Made by a program: the position numbers and the translations under genes. Below, one piece after another: positions 22,730 through 30,704 of a DNA stretch of 64,000 bases (the stretch's first letter is position 1; every line of letters begins with the position of its first letter). The notes beneath the pieces are model-generated. The model was not told the DNA's origin, searched no databases, and worked only from the letters and a program-made list of their open reading frames with translations. Where the stretch lies: the NCBI GenBank assembly GCA_022497155.1, contig MU385720.1, forward strand, positions 186,001 through 250,000. The letters run 5' to 3'. The stretch is from Whalleya microplaca (lineage: Eukaryota > Ascomycota > Sordariomycetes > Xylariales > Xylariaceae).

Positions 22730-24419
22730 ATGAGTTTGCTTGGAAGCTTGCAGAGGAGTCTAATCTCTACTTCACGACTTGCTGTTAGATCAAACTTCCA
22801 AAGAAATAGTCTCCCACTTGTAATAACAAGACTACGATCTAATATGGCGCCGAAAGTAAGTGTTCGCATATATCTAGACTTCACATTCGGCCACTCCCTA
22901 TATCTAGCTATGACATCGTACTTACTAGCCATTGCGACCACAGCTCAAGGACCCCTCTCTCTTTAAGACTAATGTCGCCTACGTAAACGGCGAATGGGTC
23001 AAAGCCGCATCAGGCAAGACATTCGAAGTGCATGATCCGGCCAACGGCAGCCTTATCGGTACGTGTCCGGAGTTCACCGGCAAGGACACCGAGAATGCGA
23101 TCAACGCCGCCGCTGCCGCATTCACCAGCTTCCGCACGACAACGGGTCGCGAACGGGCCAAGCTGCTGCGGAGGTGGTACGACCTCATGATCGAGAACGC
23201 GGAGGACCTCGCCACTCTGATAACGTGGGAGAACGGCAAGCCGTTGGCGGACGCCAAGGGCGAGGTCACCTACGCGGCCAACTTCTTCGAGTGGTTCAGC
23301 GAGGAGGCCCCGAGACTCTACGGCGATACGATACCCGTGAGCGTGCCGGGGAATAGGGTCGTCACCATCAAGCAACCCGTCGGCGTCTGCGGATTGATCA
23401 CGCCGTGGAACTTCCCCGCGGCTATGGTCACGCGCAAGATCGGACCTGCTCTGGCCGCCGGCTGCACGATCGTGTCTAAGTCGCCGGGCGAGACCCCGTT
23501 TACGTCTCTGGCCATCGCCGAGCTGGCGCATCGGGCGGGGATCCCGAAGGGCGTTGTGAACTTTGTGACCTCCCTCGAGCATACGCCTGAGATCGGAGAG
23601 CTCTTGACGACGCATCCTGTCATACGGAAGGTGTCTTTCACCGGGTCGACTAACGTAGGCAAGCTTCTCATGAAGCAGGCATCCTCGAGTTTGAAGGTAT
23701 TGTCAATGGAACTGGGAGGCAATGCGCCGTTCATCGTCTTCGATGATGCCGATGTGGACGCAGCCGTCGCCGGTGCAATCGCCTCTAAATTCCGCTCGTC
23801 CGGACAGACATGCGTGTGCGCGAACAGGATATACGTCCAGAAGGGTATCTACGACGAATTTGCCCAGAAATTCGCCGAGAAGGTCAAGGGGTTCAAGGTC
23901 GGCGCTGGGTTTGACGAGGGAATCACCCACGGACCTGTGATCCACGACCGGGCGGTTTCGAAAGTAGACTCTCACGTCAGGGATGCCGAGAAGAAGGGTG
24001 CCAAGGTCCTCGTCGGTGGACACAAGTTGCCAGATCTAGGTTCCAATTTCTACCAGCCTACCGTCATCACCGGCATGACGAAAGACATGGCGATTGCGGG
24101 TGAAGAGACCTTCGGCCCTGTGGCCGGCCTGTTCCCATTCGCGACAGAGAAGGAGGTCGTTGACCTAGCAAACGTCGCCGAGGTCGGTCTGGCAGGCTAC
24201 TTCTTCTCACGGGACCTGGAGCGAATCACTAGAGTCGCCGAGGCCTTGGAAGTTGGGATGGTGGGTGTCAACACTGGTCTAATCTCTGATGTAGCTGCGC
24301 CATTCGGAGGTGTTAAGCAGTCAGGGTTTGGCCGGGAAGGTTCGAAATATGGAATTGACGAGTACCTGCAAATCAAGACGATTACATATGGAGGCATGAA
24401 CAAGCCGCTGCAGAGTTGA
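22730..24419 (+). CDS. UGA2: Succinate-semialdehyde dehydrogenase (NAD(P)+)
   Basis: Oxidises succinate semialdehyde to succinate, the last step of the GABA shunt. Exons 22730-22855 and 22944-24419 with an 88-nt phase-0 intron, 533 residues. Residues 1-38 (LGSLQRSLISTSRLAVRS, no acids, many Arg and Ser) are a mitochondrial presequence. A second Met in the same exon (22844, MAPK) would give a cytosolic form. Catalytic domain: PWNFPAAMVTRKIGPALAAG, SPGETPFT, FTGSTNVGK, the general base E298 in MELGGNAP and the nucleophile C332 in GQTCVCANR, then EETFGPV and PFGGVKQSGFGREG. Length and motifs fit the family. The usual KPAEDTP is SKSPGETP here, so the Lys next to the cofactor is in a slightly different setting. 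No operon context, as expected in a eukaryote. Confidence 0.93.
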
Positions 24420-24793
24420 GGGAACTGTAGATATCTACCTACCTAGTGGGCTGGACGATGATAACTCTTCTATAAAAGTTACAGGGGTTCACAATTTGTA
24501 AATGTATATAGAATTACGAAACTTACCTCGAATGAAATATCAAATAGAATATTATCAACATATATTTCCAGTCAAAATAACTGAATAAGTCGTCTTTGAG
24601 AATGATGAACCCAGAGGCAAAGAACGGCCAATGAGAATTGGAGCCCGAGCTCCATATTCTCCATATGCAAATGTCGCTTTAGTGCATAATCCAAAATTTG
24701 AGCCGGCAGCTGGCAAAGCTTCACCAAGCACAAACCATTAAAAATTCACGAGGGGCTCGACAACCTTCACAACACACACACCAATCCATCCCA
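24420..24793. other. Intergenic, promoter of the 24.8-kb gene
   Basis: AT-rich 3' flank of SSADH, then promoter and leader of the next gene. No other feature seen. Confidence 0.5.
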
Positions 24794-25912
24794 ATGATCC
24801 GGCATCCGCTACACTCGGTCGTAAGCCGTACGAGGCCGGACCTAAACCGGGTCACCGACAGCATCGCCGCCTCCCTGCGCCACTTCTCCGTTGCTCAACG
24901 ACTCAGTGCATCCGACGATGACGACAAGCCCAAACCTAGCAGTCACCAGCGCGCCGCAGCCGCCTTCGAGGAGCTGCTCACGTTGACCGAGGAGACAGTC
25001 AGGCAGGTGGGCGCTGCCGCGGGCTCAGAACCGAGGCCCGCCTCAACACAGCAAAGACCCAATATCGTTGCTCTTCCCAAGACCTTCACCGGCATCAGGA
25101 AGTACGACGAGTCCGATGAACGAGCACCGCGGGGAGGCGCCGGTGGTGCACCAATGATCATCCGAGGCGGGTTCCGAGGGCGCTTAATGATGAACGCAAG
25201 TGGAAGAGGACCAAGAGGAGGAGGAGGAGACTCTGGCCCGCGGAGCTTCGACGGCTTCGGCGGCGGCCGCGGACGAGGTCGAGGTCGAGGACGGGGACGA
25301 GGACGAGGGCGAGAGGGCTCCGACGTCGTGGACAAGGCGAAGTTGCACGACGGGAACCCGGCCGACGAAGAGTTCGCGCCTCACGTCCAGAAGTACCTGG
25401 AGCAGCAGGATATGGGGCTGGAAACGCCGTTCCGGCCGGAGCTGACGCTCGAGACGCTGGCGGGCTTCGGCCCCGCGGTGGCGACGGACTCGACACCCAT
25501 CGGGACCGGCGAGACCGTCATGCGGCACGCGCGCATCCTGGGCGGCGGGCCCGCCTTCCACCCCACCGACATCCCGCACCCGGACGACATCCGCGAGCTG
25601 TACCGGGACCGCGCCGGCGTGTTCGTGCCGTCGGAGGAGGGCAAGAAATACGCGCAGGCCGTCCTGAGGAAGGAGTTGGCGTCGCCGCCCGCCGAGCTCA
25701 AGACCGCCGTCTTGGAGTCCGCGCTCCTGGGCAAGTACGACGGGGCGAAGTACGCCGACCTGAACGACACCATCGGCGTCGTGCAGAGCTACGTGAAGAG
25801 GGATGCGTCATGGAGTGCGGAGGCTGGGAGGAAAATCCAGGCGAAGATCGAAAGTCTTATACCTAATCAAGGTCGTGCATCCAATGCTGGCGATGCCAGG
25901 CCAAAGGCTTGA
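24794..25912 (+). CDS. Probable mitochondrial ribosome-associated protein with RG-repeat
   Basis: Single exon, 372 residues from the ATG at 24794; an earlier in-frame ATG at 24698 exists, but the sequence after 24794 starts as a presequence (MIRHPLHSVVSRTRP, later SLRHFSVAQRL), typical of mitochondrial import with a cleavage near 40. Residues 45-115 are helical and polar. Residues 115-190 are Gly/Arg-rich, with an uninterrupted run of about nine Arg-Gly pairs near 180, an RNA-binding type of low complexity. From about 200 the protein is conserved-looking: PFRPELTLETLAGFGPAVAT, RHARILGGGPAFHP, then LGKYDGAKYADLNDTIG and SYVKRDASW. I associate this C-terminal part with fungal mitochondrial small-subunit ribosomal proteins, possibly the Rsm28/mS46 type, but I am not sure. 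Its convergent neighbour is mitochondrial ribosome recycling factor. Confidence 0.72.
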   Translation: MIRHPLHSVVSRTRPDLNRVTDSIAASLRHFSVAQRLSASDDDDKPKPSSHQRAAAAFEELLTLTEETVRQVGAAAGSEPRPASTQQRPNIVALPKTFTGIRKYDESDERAPRGGAGGAPMIIRGGFRGRLMMNASGRGPRGGGGDSGPRSFDGFGGGRGRGRGRGRGRGRGREGSDVVDKAKLHDGNPADEEFAPHVQKYLEQQDMGLETPFRPELTLETLAGFGPAVATDSTPIGTGETVMRHARILGGGPAFHPTDIPHPDDIRELYRDRAGVFVPSEEGKKYAQAVLRKELASPPAELKTAVLESALLGKYDGAKYADLNDTIGVVQSYVKRDASWSAEAGRKIQAKIESLIPNQGRASNAGDARPKA

Positions 25913-26141
25913 TTTGATCTATTCAGCCTATGCATGGGGCTCTGCTACGGGATACATATCAAGAGGGGGAAATGTGGATTGAGATCTCTTGATTTTCGCT
26001 CTAGACTCATTGCACCGTGAGCAGACACTTGTAACAGTAGCTCCTCGTCTAGTGTACACATAATATCATACATGGTATATATCCGACTCTATAGCCCACG
26101 CACACTTTTTGAATCGTGAATCTGCATTGAACTCGTTTTTC

Positions 26142-26142
<1 letters not shown>

Positions 26143-26172
<30 letters not shown>
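26143..26172. repeat. (TA)15 microsatellite
   Basis: Thirty bases of perfect TA dinucleotide in the 264-bp convergent spacer between two mitochondrial genes, 4 bp from the stop codon of the minus-strand gene. Confidence 0.97.
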
Positions 26173-26174
<2 letters not shown>

Positions 26175-26176
26175 CA

Positions 26177-27141
26177 CTAGCTCGGATTCTTGGCCGTTTT
26201 GAGTGCCCGGTTCTCCTCAAGGCCAATATCCTTCATCTCGAGCTGGAAGCGCTTATCCAGCTCCTTATCGGCCTGCTTCACGGTATCGGGCGTCAGGACA
26301 CCCTCCTTCTTCCACTTCTGATGCTGCTTGTCGCGCTTATGCCTGACCTGGCGACAGCGCTCGCGCCACTCGTGGCACATGGCGCGGATGCGCTTGAGCA
26401 GGTCGTCGGGGGACTGGGGTTCGATCTTGAGGATGAGCTCGAGGTCGTTGTCGGGGTCGCGCTGGGGCTGCTGGTTGAAGTCGGGCGAGCCCTGGATGGC
26501 GCTCATGATGGGCTTGATGTAGGCCTCCTCGTGCGCGAGCACGGAGATGGTGCGCCCGCCGCGCGGGATCACCTGCGCCACCTCGCGCAGCGGGTACGTC
26601 TCCGCCGCCTTGCGGTCCGGCTGCACGCGCAGCCCGCCGATCACGTCCGGGTTGAAGCGCCCGCCACTCTCCAGCTTCTTCAGGCTCTGCTGGAAGTACT
26701 CTGCGTGCGCCCGCAGCCGCGAGTCCACCTCCGCTATGTCGAAGGGCTCCTCGGGGTTGGGGGCGGGGTGCTTCCGCCCATCGTCTTCCGCGACGGCGGT
26801 GTCAGCTGCGTCAGCCTTTTCTTTCTTGTTGGACTTGTCCTTCTTCTTTTGGGCGGGAATGGTCGCATGGAACATTCGAACGCCATTGGGAAGTCGGAGG
26901 CCGCTAGGCGAGGGAGAAGTGTGTTGGAGGATCGAACAACAAGTGTTGCTGGCGTTGAAGCCGCCTACAGCGAAAGCTGGTTGGGCTACATCGTAGGTTC
27001 TTCTATTCAGGGTTAGCTTGAGGTTCCTGGGGCTACTGGAGTCAATTGGGCTCAATTGAGTTCAATTGGAATGTCTCACATTCTTCCAAGCTTGGAATAG
27101 GCCTGGCTCTGCCGCAACACTGCTCTGACGGTTATGCTCAT
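26177..27141 (-). CDS. RRF1: Mitochondrial ribosome recycling factor
   Basis: Releases the post-termination mitoribosome from mRNA, with mitochondrial EF-G2. Two exons: 27141-27080 and 27002-26177, intron 77 nt with GTGAGA donor, GCTAAC branch site and TAG acceptor; 295 residues. The second exon has no usable upstream ATG, and the first exon supplies a textbook presequence (MSITVRAVLRQSQAYSKLGR). Residues 70-120 are Lys-rich and variable. The RRF fold follows: helix around LKKLESGGRFNPDVIGGLRV, then AQVIPRGGRTISVLAHEEAY, the loop with IMSAIQGSPDFNQQP, and the long C-terminal helices with RIRAMCHEWRERCRQVRHKR and DKELDKRFQLEMKDI. Sequence is divergent, as fungal mitochondrial RRFs are. Converges on the 24.8-kb mitochondrial gene. 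Confidence 0.88.
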
Positions 27142-27597
27142 GACGGCTTTTGGCTTGAAAGATCCGTCAGTGGAGCTGCCAAAATAAATCTTCTGCAAGC
27201 TTCAAATTCTGTGTATCCCGTCCCCACTTTTGCGGCTCGGTGGGAGTTTCCGCCCCGTACCTTGCTCCGTGCCTTCTTCTGTACCTTCTTCTGTACCTTC
27301 TTAACCTTGAAGTTCAACATTCCGAAGGGAAAGGGCGAGCAGGTGTCCCACTTGGGATGTGATTAGTCAGTCTATGAAGCTGGTATAATAGCCCTATAGC
27401 CCTATAGCGCTGTACTGTACAGCTCGACTTCAAGTCAGCCCGAGATGTCTACATAAGCACGTGCATATGGAATAGCTAGTGATTCCATTGGTGTGAACCT
27501 ATTCCTGGTGGGGGCTCCCCAAATGCCCTAGCTACATAAAGTTGCATAGAAACCCTGCTCACCATGCACTGCAGCGCAAGCTTGTGGTTCATCTACT
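27142..27597. other. Intergenic between RRF1 and tRNA-Val
   Basis: Promoter side of RRF1; contains near-repeats of GTACCTTCTTCT around 27270-27300. No gene seen. Confidence 0.5.
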
Positions 27598-27688
27598 GGT
27601 CGACTGGTGTAGTGGTTATCACGTTAGTCTTACAGTCTTGTATTGTAAAGTGCACTAAAGGCCGCAGGTTCGATCCCTGCGTCGATCA
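27598..27688 (+). tRNA. tRNA-Val (anticodon UAC) with 18-nt intron
   Basis: All arms fold. Acceptor stem GGTCGAC pairs with GTCGATC (one G-T), discriminator A at 27688. D arm has GTG/CAC around AGTGGTTA. Anticodon stem TTAGT pairs with ACTAA. The 25-nt loop region contains CTTACA, then an 18-nt intron (27635-27652) and C, giving the mature loop CTTACAC with anticodon TAC (27631-27633), typical of tRNA-Val. T arm is GCAGG TTCGATC CCTGC. Mature length 73 nt. Intron begins one base 3' of the anticodon, the standard position, and contains TGTAA, which can pair with the anticodon loop as splicing endonuclease requires. A run of T downstream (from about 27707) suits Pol III termination. Confidence 0.95.
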
Positions 27689-28001
27689 ACTGTTTTGTTC
27701 TTTCATTTTTTTTTCTTTTTCTTTTGCTTGGGTAAAAGCCAGGTTGTTGTTAGAATTAATACAGACAGACATTGATTGATATACATATGTCTGTCTAGGT
27801 GAGGGTTATTTTTCCCCTTCCGATATATGTACGATTTACTACTTCAGCTGAGGCGAGGAGGGGTGGCAGGTGCTGGCACTATAAATGCCAATCTCCAAAT
27901 AACACAAGTCTTGTGAATATTGTATTAATTAATACCGGAGAAGTATGATCAATCAAGTTAGCCATAGACCATTTCTATGACGATCAAAGTGTCTAGATCG
28001 A
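27689..28001. other. Intergenic, tRNA terminator side and 3' flank of CorA-like gene
   Basis: T-rich tract at 27705-27726 follows the tRNA. The rest is AT-rich 3' flank. Confidence 0.5.
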
Positions 28002-29696
28002 TCAAACCCAGCAACAGAGACCCTTCCGATTATCTCCCATCTGCCTGTTGGTCTCCTTTCTTCTTGCTGGCCGCATGATGGTCAAGGCCCACACACCGAC
28101 AACAGCAATCGTGAGTGGGATAGTTATGACTGGGTATAACCAGACATAGCTATAGTCGAGGTCGAAGAAAGTCATCGAAAAAAGCGTCTACGGCACACAG
28201 AGGTTAGTCGGAGAATCACCACATGTAGCCCACTTACAGCAACAAATGTGGCTGGTAGAAATACCATAGTCAGTAAGGCAACCGACTTCATCTGCTTTCC
28301 GTCGCTCATGGTAAGATCTGAGATTTTGACTGTCTCGTTGGAAATCCGCATATTGTCTCGAGCAAGGACCTGGTCCCCGTTAGCCTCGATGTTACCACCC
28401 CGGCCTTAGGTGAGATTGTAACCAAGTTGGTAGCTAAAGTCATTCCATTGATAATCATATCACATTCTTTAGTCCACCCTTCGTAGTCCAAGGTAATCTC
28501 GGTAAGTCGATCCCGAATTCGATGTCCGGCCTCTATAAATGTTTCCCGAGTTTTCTGTGTTGTTGTTGGTAGCTCTACTTTTCCATCCTCAAACCCGTGG
28601 TTAGCCTTGTTTACCCCGGTATTTTGATCGTGCTGGTATTCTAGTTCATCAACGTGAGTTATCATCTGAGAAAGAAGTTTGGTCCAGTGTTCTGCTTCAT
28701 TTTTGATCGTGTAGATGTCAAGCCATGGGTCAATAGGCTGCTTAGCTTTGCCCAATGCGTCATACCCTTCGGCTTGAAGAACATCAATATCATCTTCTAG
28801 TGCCTTCTTTCCGTTTCTGATCAAGTTCATCATCCGTGACCTCTCAATCTCTACGAAGATACCGACTAGTAGCATAGGATGAATGAAAGCATCTTCGGAA
28901 CTTTTAATGAGCCTATTGTTTACCCGCGTCATGATGCTCTTATGGAGTTGCTGCTCGCTGCAACCGTAGAATATGGCATAGTTGCGCCCAGAATGTGGAA
29001 AATAGGTAGCAGAGAGTGCCATGTCATCTTTCCATAGAGCGGTCGAGCGACAAGTGTAAACTTATTAGTATTAGTAGGTAAGTTGACCAAGATGCTTCCG
29101 ATGTGTGAGTACCTATAGCAGGGGATGAAAGGTCATCGTTAGGCAAATAAGTATGGGAAAAGCTTGCAGCATAGTTTCGACTGATGACTCGTGCGATTGA
29201 TTCGTGGATGAAGAACAGACTTAATATGCATTCGAATACATGTCGTGTAAAAGGCAAGTAACTCAAGCCTGATGCATTGAAAATACTGGTGGAGTCCTCA
29301 GGGGCCCGTCCCGCAAGACTTCCATAAAATATGTTAGATTATTTAACTTGCTGCAAAAGCTATAGTAGCTTACATGACAGAAGTAATGAAACTCTCTGGG
29401 CCTTCTTGTCTATCTTTATTCTAACACCACGTCAGCATCGTCAAATTACTACCGTATATCTGATTCTGGTGTTGGCTTAGAAACATACATCTTGTATCCA
29501 TTGAAGCCATTCGACTTCCGTCTTCAAATCCCAGCATTTAGTTACTCGGTCATCCTATGTAGTAATATGATATTAGAAGAAACGGTTTTACCCCCAGAAA
29601 ATGACAGGATGTTGTTACCTCATCGTTATAACCAAGCTTTAGAACTTTGGATTTTTGGCTTGCATATTCAAAGCTCTCGAGATCATGCTCGGACAT
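28002..29696 (-). CDS. CorA-like (ZntB-type) fungal membrane protein
   Basis: Member of the fungal CorA-like group; family members are pentameric divalent cation channels, but many fungal copies are of unknown role. Seven exons: 29696-29619, 29554-29489, 29420-29374, 29285-29113, 29060-28423, 28369-28238 and 28187-28002, 439 residues. Phases agree at every junction. N-terminus starts MSEHDLESFEYASQKSK. The soluble part includes WDLKTEVEWLQWIQD, ASGLSYLPFTRHVFE, LFFIHESIARVISRNYAASF, LWKDDMALSATYF and GMTLATNL. TM1 is about 364-385 (SVALLTMVFLPATFVATLF) and TM2 about 392-415 (VWLYPVITIPLTIAVVGVW). The GMN ion-selectivity motif of true CorA is absent; the loop reads SMTFFDLDYSY, as usual in this fungal group. 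The fifth intron uses a weak GTTACA donor. Start codon is 67 bp from the start of the divergent neighbour. Confidence 0.82.
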
Positions 29697-29763
29697 TGTC
29701 CATCGTCTTCGCACCCAATCCATGGAATAAGCTTACGCAAAACGAAGTGTTGACTCAACCAAC
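29697..29763. promoter_or_regulatory. 67-bp divergent promoter
   Basis: The only DNA between the start codons of the minus-strand CorA-like gene (29696) and the plus-strand small gene (29764). No clear TATA box. If both models are right, the two genes must share control elements or overlap their leaders. Confidence 0.4.
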
Positions 29764-30644
29764 ATGCATCATACATACACTGCAGTGAGACAACACAACG
29801 GAATACCTAGGAGCTAAGAGAAGTACCGAAGTAAAGTCAGGCTACCATCGCAGATGATCAGACTGACTCATATGGCCATTTTTTTCAAGTAAGGCTGACC
29901 AGAATATGCAGGCTGCAGACAATTGTGACACTGCCCGAGTTGGGGTACATGGGTTGTTTTTTCGCCCCCGCACGCAGTATCTATCTTGGAACCTTGGAAT
30001 CAAACAACGGGGCGCTGATTTGGGTGATCACTAACGAGGCGGCTGCAGAAGAACAGGGGTGTTATGTCGTCAGGGTTTCAGTTGAGAAGCCACTGCTTCG
30101 GTAGCCAGAAGCAGGCTGTTGGGAGTTTGGACATGCAAAGATGCGGCTCTGTGAATGATGCCCAAAGGCGTAGATTCAGAAAAGGCGCTCTTACCAACCC
30201 AATGTTGAAAGTTACAGTAATTTATATGAAACGAGGAAAGATTATTGTTAACCAAGTTCATATTCTCACCTTTTGCCAAAAGCTGAGAGCAGGAGAGTAT
30301 CGCGATATGACATTTCACAACTTCTCAATGGAGTATGTAGACAGCAGGAAGCTCATGGAAGCCCTGCACCGATTGCTAGGTTATGGAAAGTATTCTATTA
30401 ATGTAAGTTTGGCTTCAAAACATGCCTGAAGCTTGTATCACGTCAAATACCAAATCCTCCTACTAACCACTTTCGTTAGCCCCCAGCGCATGGTGTATAC
30501 AAAGTCTGGGTCGCTGATCCTGGATTGTCAAGTGTATGCTAGACTTCCCCTTTTTAATTTGCAGAGCGTTAATTTTTTTCACAGGAACAGTACAACTGGG
30601 TCAAGACCATGGCTGCAAAAAGACATTATGATACACAAGACTGA
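29764..30644 (+). CDS. Small orphan protein between CorA-like and kinase genes
   Basis: Not recognised. Proposed exons 29764-29784, 29841-30100, 30180-30402, 30480-30533 and 30585-30644, 205 residues. Introns of 56, 79, 77 and 51 nt; the third has a classic TACTAAC branch site, the second is the weakest (GTAGCC donor). Support comes from all phases closing and from protein-like content: TIVTLPELGYMGCFFAPARS, LIWVITNEAAAEEQGCYVVR, RAGEYRDMTFHNFSMEYV, LLGYGKYSI joined to NPPAHGVYKVWVADPGLSS. No signal peptide; a beta-rich N-terminal half and helical C-terminal half are likely. Stop lies 60 bp before the stop of the convergent kinase gene. Exon borders may be wrong in detail; coding nature of exons 2-4 is the better-supported part. 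Confidence 0.5.
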
Positions 30645-30704
30645 AGCACTCATAAAGACATTTCGCCTAGGAGATGATAATTTATACCTAAGACTCAAAA
30701 AGAG

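Noticed and set aside
23010..23615. 201-residue minus-strand ORF within SSADH
   Set aside because: Shadow of a GC-rich coding strand; Arg/Gly-rich, no motif, while the plus frame is a clear enzyme.
28370..28422. Frameshift (pseudogene) in the CorA-like gene
   Set aside because: A 53-nt intron with correct phase, a CTAAC branch-like site and CAG acceptor restores the frame and the TM part; only the donor is weak.
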